From Promicromonospora sp042731755 (lineage in GTDB: Bacteria > Actinomycetota > Actinomycetes > Actinomycetales > Cellulomonadaceae): DNA of 64,000 nucleotides. The DNA lies in assembly GCF_042731755.1 (NCBI RefSeq), contig NZ_JBHWLR010000010.1, forward strand, positions 1 through 64,000, given 5' to 3'. Position 1 is the first letter of the stretch; every line of letters begins with the position of its first letter. The position numbers were made by a program, and so were the translations under genes. The notes under the pieces are model-generated. The model saw only the letters and a program-made list of their open reading frames with translations. It ran no database searches and had not been told where the DNA came from. Below, piece after piece: positions 1 through 8,426 of this stretch.

Positions 1-3000
1 TCCGAGGACACGGTGCGGTTCCGGGCCGGCCAGGAGGCCGGGACGTACCACGCCGTCTACGAGGTGAAGGACTCCAACGGGCAGAAGGACTCCGCCCAGG
101 TGACCATCGTCGTCAAGGACGACCCGGAGAACGCGGCCCCGCAGCTCCCGGACATCACGGCGCGCGTGCTGGCCGGCGGTACCACCCGGATCCCGCTGAA
201 CCTGGACGGCACCGACCCCGACGGCGACTACGTCACGCTGAGCTCGATCTCCGCGGCGCCGTCGCAGGGCACCGCCACCATCGTGGACGGGTTCATCGAC
301 TACACCGCGGCCGAGGACGGCACCGGCCTGGACACCTTCACCTACCAGGTGACGGACACTCGCGGCGCCGTGGGTGAGGGCCTGGTGCGCGTGGGTGTCA
401 CCCCGCCGCCCGCCACCAACCAGCCGCCGCAGGCCACCGACGACGAGACGACGGTGCGGCCGGGCCGCACGGTGGCCGTCCGCGCGCTGGAGAACGACAC
501 CGACCCCGACGGCGACGAGATCGGCCTCGTGGACAGCGCGTTCGAGGGCACCGAGGACATGGACCCCAAGGTCGTCGAGGACGACGTGGTGGTCACCGCG
601 CCCGACGAGGAGGGTTCCTACTCCTTCTACTACGGCATCCAGGACAGCTTCCGGGCCCGCGCGAGCGGCGCCATCACGGTGAACGTGGACAAGAACGCGC
701 CGCTGCTGCGGCCGATCGCCCACGACGACGTGGTCACGGCGGACGACGTCGAGGGCTCCTCCTCGGTGACCGTGGACGTCAAGGCCAACGACGTGGACCC
801 GGACGGCGTGGCCGCCGACCTGGAGCTGACGGTCGACCCCGACCTGGAGGGCGTGCGGATCACGGAGGAGGGCTCGCTGGAGGTGCAGCTCACCGAGAGC
901 GCCCAGGTGATCACCTACACCGTGACCGACATGGACGGCCTGGAGGCCAAGGCGTTCGTGCGGGTGCCGGGCGACCAGTCCCGGCCGCACATCAAGCCGG
1001 GCCTGGAGCCGCTCAAGGCGACCAGCGGCGAGCCGCTGACGATCGACATCGCGGACTACGTGGTGGTGCGCGACGGGACGAAGCCGCGGATCACCGAGGA
1101 GAAGACGGTCAAGGCGCTGGAGGGCAAGGTCGAGGTCGACGACGAGGACACGCTCGTCTACACCTCCGCCGAGGACTTCGCGGGCGCGGCGTCGGTCAGC
1201 TTCGAGGTGACCGACGGCAAGGGGCCGGACGACCCCGAGGGCCTGACGGCGGTGCTGACGCTGCCGATCGACGTGACCCCGTCCAAGAACATGCCGCCCA
1301 AGATCACGGGCCGGCCCGTGCTGCAGGTCGCGGCCGGCGAGGAGAGCTCGGTCGACCTGTCGCGCTACGTCAAGGACCCGGACAAGGACCCGCTGACCTT
1401 CGACGTCAAGGGTGTCGAGGGCATCGCGCCGTCGGTCTCCGGCGACACGGTCTCGGCCCAGGTCGACCCGTCGGTGTCCAAGGGCACCGCGCAGGAGCTG
1501 GCGATGACGGTGTCGGACGGCAAGAACCCGGCCGTCGAGGCCGTGCTCACCGTCGAGGTCGTGGCCTCGACCCGGCCGCTCGTCCAGACCACGCAGGACG
1601 TCGTGCTCGACGCCCACCAGGGCGAGGCCACCACGATCCCGGTGCTGGACAACGACACCAACCCCTTCCCGAAGAAGGAGCTGACGCTGTCGGGCGTGCC
1701 GACGATCGAGACGGGCATCGGCACCGCCGAGTACCGCGGCAACCAGCTCGTGGTGACGCCGGGCGAGGACTTCACCGGCGCCATGCTGGTGCGCTACCGC
1801 GTGCAGGACGCCACCGGTGACCCCGACCGCGAGGTCGACGGCATCGCGAAGCTGACCGTGCTGGGCAAGCCCGAGGCGCCGCGCGCCCCTCGGGTCGAGG
1901 AGGTGCGCTCGGAGACCGTGGTGCTGAGCTGGGACCAGCCCAACAACAACGGCGCCGACATCACCGGCTACACCCTGCGGACGCAGAACGGTGACGAGCA
2001 CGCGTGCAAGACGACCACGTGCACCTTCGACGGGCTGAAGAACAACGTGAAGTACACGTTCACGGTCACCGCGACCAACGACGTGGGCGAGTCCGACCCG
2101 TCCCCGGCGTCGCGCGAGGCACGTCCGGACGAGAAGCCGGACCAGCCCGAGCCCCCGACGCTGAAGTTCGGCGACCAGAGCCTGACGGTGACCTGGAAGA
2201 ACCGGTCCTACACGGACCGGTCACCCATCCAGTGCGTGAACCTGGAGATCAGCCCGGCCCCGGCCGACGGCGTCATCCAGAAGCCCTGCCAGGAGGGCGG
2301 GACCACCACCTGGACCGGCCTGAACAACGGCACTGCGTACACGGTGCGGGTGCAGGCCAAGAACCAGGCGCCGGACCCGTCGGAGTGGTCCGACCCGTCC
2401 GCGCCGGAGACCCCGGCCGCGCCACCGGCGCAGCCGGCCGCACCGACCGCGCAGCGGACGAACACGGCCGTCGGCGGCCAGATCGACGTGTCGTGGACGG
2501 CCCCGGCCAACAACGGCGACGCGGTGAAGAAGTACTACCTCGACGTCTACCAGGACGGGAACAAGGTCAAGACGCTCACGACGTCCGGCACCTCGCAGCC
2601 CGTCCAGGACCTGAACCCGGAGTCCTCCTACACGTTCACGGTCCAGGCCGAGAACAAGGCGGGCAAGTCGCCGGTCAGCGCCCAGTCCGCCGCGGAGCCG
2701 GCGTACGGCATCCCGACCGTCCCGACGGGCGTGGCCGCGAGCAACCCGGGCGACGGTCGCGCGACCGTGAGCTGGAGCGCGCTCCCCAGCGCGAACTTCC
2801 GTGGTCCGGCGCACCGGTACGAGGTGTCGGCCAACGGCCAGGGCAACGCGAACGCGGGCGACGCGACGTCGTACAACTACGGGGGGCTGAGCAACGGCAC
2901 CTCGTACACGTTCCAGGTGCGGGCGTGCAACCAGTACGTCTGCGGTGACTGGTCGGCGGCGTCCAACGCGGTGATCCCCTTCGGCCCGGTGCCGAAGCCG

Positions 3001-3552
3001 ACCATCACTGCGAACGGTGGTGACCGGAAGGTCACGTTCACCTGGGACGCGACCGCGCAGAACGGGCGCCCGACGACGGTGCGGGTGACCAACGCTATCT
3101 CCAGCACGGCCAAGAGCGGCTCCCAGTCGGCCTCCGCGGGCTACAGCGAGGACAAGACGGCCTGTGTCACGGTCACGGACTCCGAGAACCAGAGCTCGCA
3201 GACGTGTGCCACCGGCAGGTCGGACGCCCAGCCGAACCCGAGGGCCTGGGTGACCCGCGGCAGTGCCGTCAACAACAGCGACTGCAACACCGCGTCCTGC
3301 GCCTACTACAAGGTCAACACCCAGGACTTCCCGGCGGGCAGCCACTCGGTGGCCTGCTGGGCGGGTGACACCCCGGAGGTCAGCGGGTGGCACGACATCG
3401 TCACCCACGGCCGGACGTGGGAGACGAGCAACCGGAGGACCTACAACATCCCGGCGAACGGTCAGGTCCAGCTGAACTGCTTCTTCGGCCACCCCGGCGC
3501 CGCAGTAGCCGTCATGATCGACGGCACCCGGTACGAGGCGACGAACTGGTAG
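1..3552 (+). CDS. Large Ig-like / fibronectin type III repeat protein (5' end outside window)
   Basis: The reading frame is open from the first base, so the gene starts upstream; only the C-terminal ~1183 residues are visible. The first ~600 residues are tandem bacterial Ig/cadherin-like repeats marked by DPDGD-type motifs and 'F.Y.V.D..G' strands. From about residue 620 there are four fibronectin type III domains (GYTL, YTFTV and similar signatures). The last ~100 residues form a separate Cys-containing domain with about five cysteines, ending in a terminal Trp. There is no visible sortase signal or C-terminal membrane helix. Such repeat proteins are normally extracellular; role in adhesion or as a surface partner of the downstream secretion cluster is inference. 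It is followed by a strong hairpin and then the MoxR operon. Function is not known. Confidence 0.8.
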   Translation, partial: SEDTVRFRAGQEAGTYHAVYEVKDSNGQKDSAQVTIVVKDDPENAAPQLPDITARVLAGGTTRIPLNLDGTDPDGDYVTLSSISAAPSQGTATIVDGFIDYTAAEDGTGLDTFTYQVTDTRGAVGEGLVRVGVTPPPATNQPPQATDDETTVRPGRTVAVRALENDTDPDGDEIGLVDSAFEGTEDMDPKVVEDDVVVTAPDEEGSYSFYYGIQDSFRARASGAITVNVDKNAPLLRPIAHDDVVTADDVEGSSSVTVDVKANDVDPDGVAADLELTVDPDLEGVRITEEGSLEVQLTESAQVITYTVTDMDGLEAKAFVRVPGDQSRPHIKPGLEPLKATSGEPLTIDIADYVVVRDGTKPRITEEKTVKALEGKVEVDDEDTLVYTSAEDFAGAASVSFEVTDGKGPDDPEGLTAVLTLPIDVTPSKNMPPKITGRPVLQVAAGEESSVDLSRYVKDPDKDPLTFDVKGVEGIAPSVSGDTVSAQVDPSVSKGTAQELAMTVSDGKNPAVEAVLTVEVVASTRPLVQTTQDVVLDAHQGEATTIPVLDNDTNPFPKKELTLSGVPTIETGIGTAEYRGNQLVVTPGEDFTGAMLVRYRVQDATGDPDREVDGIAKLTVLGKPEAPRAPRVEEVRSETVVLSWDQPNNNGADITGYTLRTQNGDEHACKTTTCTFDGLKNNVKYTFTVTATNDVGESDPSPASREARPDEKPDQPEPPTLKFGDQSLTVTWKNRSYTDRSPIQCVNLEISPAPADGVIQKPCQEGGTTTWTGLNNGTAYTVRVQAKNQAPDPSEWSDPSAPETPAAPPAQPAAPTAQRTNTAVGGQIDVSWTAPANNGDAVKKYYLDVYQDGNKVKTLTTSGTSQPVQDLNPESSYTFTVQAENKAGKSPVSAQSAAEPAYGIPTVPTGVAASNPGDGRATVSWSALPSANFRGPAHRYEVSANGQGNANAGDATSYNYGGLSNGTSYTFQVRACNQYVCGDWSAASNAVIPFGPVPKPTITANGGDRKVTFTWDATAQNGRPTTVRVTNAISSTAKSGSQSASAGYSEDKTACVTVTDSENQSSQTCATGRSDAQPNPRAWVTRGSAVNNSDCNTASCAYYKVNTQDFPAGSHSVACWAGDTPEVSGWHDIVTHGRTWETSNRRTYNIPANGQVQLNCFFGHPGAAVAVMIDGTRYEATNW

Positions 3553-3561
3553 AACAAGCCC

Positions 3562-3591
3562 GCCCGGCCGCCGCGCACGCGGCGGCCGGGC
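3562..3591 (+). terminator. Strong GC-rich hairpin after the Ig/FN3 gene
   Basis: Perfect 13-bp arms (3562-3574 and 3579-3591) enclose a 4-base loop, 9 bases after the stop codon. No T-tract follows. It probably terminates or attenuates transcription before the MoxR operon. Confidence 0.6.
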
Positions 3592-3655
3592 ACGCCATGA
3601 TCGACACAACTTTCACCCGACGGACGAGCAGTAACGAGCAGTAGGGAAACACGAG

Positions 3656-4630
3656 ATGACCACGATGACCCCCGAGCAGGCGGCCTGGTTCGCCCAGACC
3701 TTCGACCGGCTCGTCGGCAACGTCGGGCAGGCGGTCCTGGGCAAGGCGCCGGTCGTGCGCCTCGCGCTCACGTGCATGCTCGCCGAGGGACACCTGTTGC
3801 TGGAGGACGCCCCGGGCACGGGCAAGACCATGCTCGCGCGCTCCATCGCGGCGTCGGTCCAGGGCTCGCACAACCGCATCCAGTTCACGCCGGACCTGCT
3901 CCCGTCGGACGTCACCGGCGTGACGATCTACGACCAGAAGACCGGGAAGTTCGACTTCCACCCGGGCCCGATCTTCGCGTCGATCGTGCTGGCCGACGAG
4001 ATCAACCGCGCCTCGCCGAAGACCCAGTCCGCGCTCCTGGAGGTCATGGAGGAGGGCCGCGTCACCGTCGACGGCGTCGCGCACACCACCGGCCGCCCGT
4101 TCATGGTGCTCGCCACCCAGAACCCGATCGAGCAGGCCGGTACGTACCGCCTGCCCGAGGCCCAGCTCGACCGCTTCCTCATGAAGACGTCGGTGGGCTA
4201 CCCGGACCACGCCTCCACGGTGGAGATCCTGTCGGGCGCCGCGCTGAAGGACCGCAGCCAGGTGCTGCAGCCCATCATCACGACCAAGGCCGTCACCGAG
4301 ATGGCCGACCTCGCCGCGACGGTGCACACCGACACCGCGGTGCTGGAGTACGTGTCGCGCCTCGCCGAGGAGACCCGTAACGCCCACGAGGTGCGCGTCG
4401 GCGTCTCGGTCCGTGGCGCGCTCGCCCTGGTGCGCTGCGCCAAGGTCTGGGCCGCCGCGCACGGCCGCAACTACGTGCTGCCCGACGACATCAAGGAGCT
4501 GGCCCAGCCGGTCTGGGGCCACCGCTTCGTGCTGGACCCGGAGGCCGAGTTCGCGGGCGCCCGCCCCGACGTCGTGCTGGCCCGGATCATGGCCGACGTC
4601 GCCGCGCCGCAGGAGCGGGCCTCGGCATGA
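3656..4630 (+). CDS. MoxR-family AAA+ ATPase
   Basis: A 324-residue protein of the usual MoxR length. Walker A is seen in EDAPGTGKTMLA (~residues 45-56), Walker B in VLADEINRASP, and the MoxR signature in ATQNPIEQAGTY followed by LPEAQLDRF. MoxR ATPases act as chaperones that mature or activate partner complexes, commonly DUF58/VWA proteins. The gene overlaps the downstream DUF58 gene by four bases (ATGA), so translation is probably coupled; MoxR-DUF58-transglutaminase is a recurring trio. The ATG start has an AGGGAA-type ribosome site about ten bases upstream. Confidence 0.95.
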   Translation: MTTMTPEQAAWFAQTFDRLVGNVGQAVLGKAPVVRLALTCMLAEGHLLLEDAPGTGKTMLARSIAASVQGSHNRIQFTPDLLPSDVTGVTIYDQKTGKFDFHPGPIFASIVLADEINRASPKTQSALLEVMEEGRVTVDGVAHTTGRPFMVLATQNPIEQAGTYRLPEAQLDRFLMKTSVGYPDHASTVEILSGAALKDRSQVLQPIITTKAVTEMADLAATVHTDTAVLEYVSRLAEETRNAHEVRVGVSVRGALALVRCAKVWAAAHGRNYVLPDDIKELAQPVWGHRFVLDPEAEFAGARPDVVLARIMADVAAPQERASA

Positions 4631-5970
4631 CGACCTCGGGCATCTCGGCGGGCAGCGCGGCCGGACCTGGCTACGGCAAGCGTCAGGACAAGCCGACCGG
4701 CCTCGCCGGCGTCGTCGCGGCCGGCCGCGCGCAGGCGCAGCGGGGCCGGCGCGGCTGGGTGACCTTCGCCGCCGCCGCCCGGACGCGGGCGGGGGCGCTC
4801 GGCCGTTCGCTCGCGCCGGTCCGCCGGACGTTCAGCACGTTCGGCATCGCGGTGACGCTGGTGGCGGCCGGTGCCTGGATCGCCGGGCTGGCGCTCGGCT
4901 GGCTCGAGCTGCTGGTGGCCGCGATCGTGCTCACGGTGACGCTGCTGTGCGCCATCGTGTTCGTACTCGGGCGGTTCAAGTACGACGTCGTGCTCGACCT
5001 GGCGCAGGCTCGCGTGACCGTCGGCGACCGCGCCGTCGGGCGCCTCGACGTGCGCAACTCGTCGAGCCGCGCCCTGCTGCCGTCGGTGATGGAGCTCCCG
5101 GTCGGCACCGGCACGGCGGCGTTCCCCGTGCCGCGGCTGAAGGGCGGCGGCACGCACGAGGAGATCTTCACCATCCCGACCCGGCGCCGCAGCGTGATCA
5201 CGGTCGGTCCGGTCAAGTCCGTGCGCGCCGACCCCCTGGGCCTGCTGCGCCGCGAGATGACGTGGACCAACGAGCAGGAGGTCTTCGTGCACCCGCGCGT
5301 CAAGAACCTCACCGGCTCCTCCACGGGCTTCCTGAAGGACCTCGAGGGTCGGGTCACCAACGACATCACGAACTCGGACGTGAACTTCCACGCCCTGCGC
5401 GACTACGTGCCCGGCGACGACCGCCGGCACATCCACTGGAAGTCGACGGCCCGCACCGGCCAGATCATGGTGCGGCAGTTCGAGGAGACCCGGCGCTCGC
5501 ACCTCGCGGTGCTGCTGTCCACGCGCGCCGAGGACTACGCGAACGAGGAGGAGTTCGAGCTCGCCGTGAGCGTGTGCGGCTCCCTGGGCCTGCAGGCCAT
5601 CAAAGAGGACCGCGGCGTGACGGTGCTCGTCAACGAGGCCACGCTGCACGGCGACCACCGCACCCGCCTGATGGACGACCTCTCCCGGATCGAGATGGTG
5701 TCGCGCAAGTCCAAGCTGGTGGACCTCGCCCGCGCCGCGAGCATGGCCGCCGCCGACTTCTCGGTGATCTCCTTCATCGTCGGCAGCATGGTCACGCCCA
5801 CCGAGCTGCGTGCGGCGTCGGCCCGCGTGCCCGTGGGCGTGCAGGTCATGGCCATCCAGTGCGTGCCGGGGGCCTCCCTCGGCCGGCACTCCATCGCGGA
5901 GCTGGGCGTGCTGACCCTGGGCCGCCTCGGTGACCTGCCCCTTGCGCTGAAGAAGATGAGCGACGGATGA
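4627..5970 (+). CDS. DUF58 domain membrane protein
   Basis: A 447-residue protein with a basic N-terminal tail, two adjacent membrane helices (~residues 65-115) and a C-terminal DUF58 domain. The family hallmark is clear at DYVPGDDRRHIHWKSTAR (~residues 259-276). DUF58 proteins resemble von Willebrand A folds and work with MoxR ATPases; the molecular role is generally unknown. It overlaps MoxR upstream and the transglutaminase-fold gene downstream by ATGA, so the three form one translationally coupled unit. Confidence 0.93.
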   Translation: MTTSGISAGSAAGPGYGKRQDKPTGLAGVVAAGRAQAQRGRRGWVTFAAAARTRAGALGRSLAPVRRTFSTFGIAVTLVAAGAWIAGLALGWLELLVAAIVLTVTLLCAIVFVLGRFKYDVVLDLAQARVTVGDRAVGRLDVRNSSSRALLPSVMELPVGTGTAAFPVPRLKGGGTHEEIFTIPTRRRSVITVGPVKSVRADPLGLLRREMTWTNEQEVFVHPRVKNLTGSSTGFLKDLEGRVTNDITNSDVNFHALRDYVPGDDRRHIHWKSTARTGQIMVRQFEETRRSHLAVLLSTRAEDYANEEEFELAVSVCGSLGLQAIKEDRGVTVLVNEATLHGDHRTRLMDDLSRIEMVSRKSKLVDLARAASMAAADFSVISFIVGSMVTPTELRAASARVPVGVQVMAIQCVPGASLGRHSIAELGVLTLGRLGDLPLALKKMSDG

Positions 5971-8426
5971 GCGACGAGAATACCCGCGGCAACCTCCCGG
6001 CGGGCGCGCACGCGCAGGGCAGCCAGCCGCCCTACGGCACCGGGCCCGGTTACCGGACCGGCACCGGCCGGGGCACCACCCGCCGCAAGGAGGCGGAGCA
6101 GCCGCGCGCGCTGACCAGGTTCGCCCTGGTCGACCTCGCGGCGCTGGCCGTGATGCTCGGCGCCGTCGCCGTGGGCTTCGGCCCGGTCTGGGGCTCGCTC
6201 GGCTACCTGCTGCCCACGGTCGGCGGTGCCCTCGTGGGCCTCGCCGTGGCCTGGCTGGGCGCCTGGCGGCGCTTCCCCGCCGTCGTGGTGACGGCGCTGG
6301 CCGTGCTGGCCTACGTGCTGTTCGGTGGCGCGCTGGCCCTGCCGCACACGACGATCGCCGGCGTGGTGCCGACCCTGGACACGCTGCGCGAGCTGATGCT
6401 CGGCTCCGTGCAGGGCTGGAAGCAGTTCATCACCACCACGCCCCCCATGCGGTCGTTCCCCGACCTCGGGGTGGTCCCGTTCCTGCTCATGCTGGTCGTC
6501 GCGCTCGTCGCGGGCACCATCGCCTGGCGCGCGAAGCACGCGGTCTGGGCCGTCGTGCCGGTCATCGCCGCCCTGGTCGGCGTGATCCTGCTGGGCACGG
6601 TCAACGCCGCCATGCCGATCGTGCAGGGCCTCGTGATCGCCATCACCGCCCTGCTCTGGGGCGCGGTGCGCGTGATGGAGGCGCGCGTGGGCACGCACTC
6701 GATCACCACGGAGGCCAGCCGCGAGGCCACGCGCCGGCTGCGCTGGCACCGGGTGCGCACGGGCGCCACCATCCTGGGCGCCGCAGCGCTGGTCGCGGGC
6801 TTCACCGCGCCGGTCCTCATGCCCGATCCGGATCGTTCGGTGCTCCGCGAGACGGTCGTCCCGCCGTTCGACATCCACCAGTTCACCAGCCCGCTCGTGG
6901 CGTTCCGGCACTACGCCAAGGACGCCCGCGAGGACGAGCTGTTCACCGTCAGCGAGCTGCCCGAGGGCGCCCGCGTCCGCCTCGCGACCCTCGACGAGTA
7001 CGACGGCGTCGTCTTCGACGCGGCCGGCGACGGCGGCGACACCGGCGTCTACACGCGGGTCGGCGAGGAGATCGCGACGAAGTCCGGTGTCACGCCGACG
7101 CCGATCGACGTCACGGTCGCGGCGTACAGCGGCGTCTGGGTCCCCGAGATCGGCGACCTCACCGGCGTGGAGTGGCTCGGCGCGAACGCCGAGGCCCAGC
7201 TGGACGGTACGTACTACAACCAGGAGACCAGCACCGCGCTCACCACCGCCGGCATCAGGTCGGGCGACACGTACCGGCTGAACGTGCTGGTGCCCGCGAC
7301 GCCGGACGAGGACGCGCTGAAGAAGGCCACGATCCGCAAGGCGGACCTGCCCGAGACCGAGGCGAGCGCCCTGCCCGCGGGCCTGCCCGGCAAGACGGGG
7401 CAGTTCACGGGCGACAAGACCGACCCCGTGGAGAAGCTCTTCCTGCTCCGCGACGCGCTCCAGAACTCCGGCTATCTGTCCAGCGGGCTCGAGGGCCAGC
7501 CGCCGTCGCGGCCGGGTCACTCCGCCGACCGCGTCGACACGCTGATCGAGCAGGAGAAGATGGTGGGTGACGACGAGCAGTTCGCCGTCGCGCTCGCCCT
7601 CATGGCGCGCCAGGCGGGCATCCCGGCCCGCGTGGTCATGGGCTTCTACCCCGACAAGGACAGCAAGTTCGAGGAGGGCAAGCCCTGGACCGTGGTCGGC
7701 AGCGACGTCCACGCCTGGGTCGAGGTGCCCTTCAAGGAGTACGGCTGGGTGCCGATCGACACCGTCCCGGACGAGAACCCGCAGATCCAGCCCGAGCCCA
7801 AGAGCGAGCAGGTGCCGAAGCCCCCGGTGCTGCAGGACCCGGAGCCGCCGGACGAGCCGGACAAGGCGAAGGCCGGCAGCGTCGAGGACGACGAGAAGGA
7901 CGACACCGAGAACGACCCGTTCGACTGGGGCCTGCTCGGACTCATCCTGCTCGCGGTCGGCATCCCGCTCCTGGTGATCGCCGGGCCGATCATCGCGATC
8001 CTCGCCTACAAGGCCCGGCGCCGGACGGCCCGGCGCACCGCCGACCTGCCCGCCGACCGCATCAGCGGCGGCTGGCACGAGGTCGTCGACGTCGTGACCG
8101 ACATCGGGACGAGCGTGCCCCGCGGCGCGACACGCCGGGAGAGTGCCGGCGTGATCGCCGGTGCGCACCAGGTCCCGTCGACGCTCACGCTCGCGCACCG
8201 CGCGGACGCCTCGGTCTTCGGCCGCGGTGAGCCCACCCAGGCGGACGTCGAGTCCTTCTGGGCCGAGGTGGACGAGCTGGTGGGCGGGCTACGCTCCAAC
8301 CTGAGTACGCGACGGAGGGTCGGCGCGGCGTTGTCGCTGCGCTCCGTCTGGGCGCGTGTGGGCGGTGGTCGCGGAATCCTCGCGGCCCTCGGGGGACTCG
8401 GGTCCCGGCGGACGAAGGAGAACTGA
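5967..8426 (+). CDS. Transglutaminase-fold (TgpA/DUF3488-type) membrane protein lacking the catalytic Cys
   Basis: An 819-residue protein with several N-terminal membrane helices, a large extracytoplasmic region, a transglutaminase-like core (~residues 530-605) and a C-terminal helix near residue 655 followed by a cytoplasmic tail. The core keeps the motif around DVHAWVEV (His) and PIDTVPD (Asp). Where active relatives have Cys before the 'E.FA' helix, the sequence is VGDDEQFAVALALMAR, with Asp in its place and no nearby Cys. It may therefore be a non-catalytic binding domain. It is the third gene of the MoxR-DUF58-transglutaminase unit, with ATGA overlap upstream and TGATG overlap downstream. 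Confidence 0.88.
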   Translation: MSDENTRGNLPAGAHAQGSQPPYGTGPGYRTGTGRGTTRRKEAEQPRALTRFALVDLAALAVMLGAVAVGFGPVWGSLGYLLPTVGGALVGLAVAWLGAWRRFPAVVVTALAVLAYVLFGGALALPHTTIAGVVPTLDTLRELMLGSVQGWKQFITTTPPMRSFPDLGVVPFLLMLVVALVAGTIAWRAKHAVWAVVPVIAALVGVILLGTVNAAMPIVQGLVIAITALLWGAVRVMEARVGTHSITTEASREATRRLRWHRVRTGATILGAAALVAGFTAPVLMPDPDRSVLRETVVPPFDIHQFTSPLVAFRHYAKDAREDELFTVSELPEGARVRLATLDEYDGVVFDAAGDGGDTGVYTRVGEEIATKSGVTPTPIDVTVAAYSGVWVPEIGDLTGVEWLGANAEAQLDGTYYNQETSTALTTAGIRSGDTYRLNVLVPATPDEDALKKATIRKADLPETEASALPAGLPGKTGQFTGDKTDPVEKLFLLRDALQNSGYLSSGLEGQPPSRPGHSADRVDTLIEQEKMVGDDEQFAVALALMARQAGIPARVVMGFYPDKDSKFEEGKPWTVVGSDVHAWVEVPFKEYGWVPIDTVPDENPQIQPEPKSEQVPKPPVLQDPEPPDEPDKAKAGSVEDDEKDDTENDPFDWGLLGLILLAVGIPLLVIAGPIIAILAYKARRRTARRTADLPADRISGGWHEVVDVVTDIGTSVPRGATRRESAGVIAGAHQVPSTLTLAHRADASVFGRGEPTQADVESFWAEVDELVGGLRSNLSTRRRVGAALSLRSVWARVGGGRGILAALGGLGSRRTKEN

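Noticed and set aside
5535..8198. An 887-codon antisense frame over the DUF58 and transglutaminase-fold genes
   Set aside because: Same compositional artefact; it lacks motifs and would overlap three well-supported genes.
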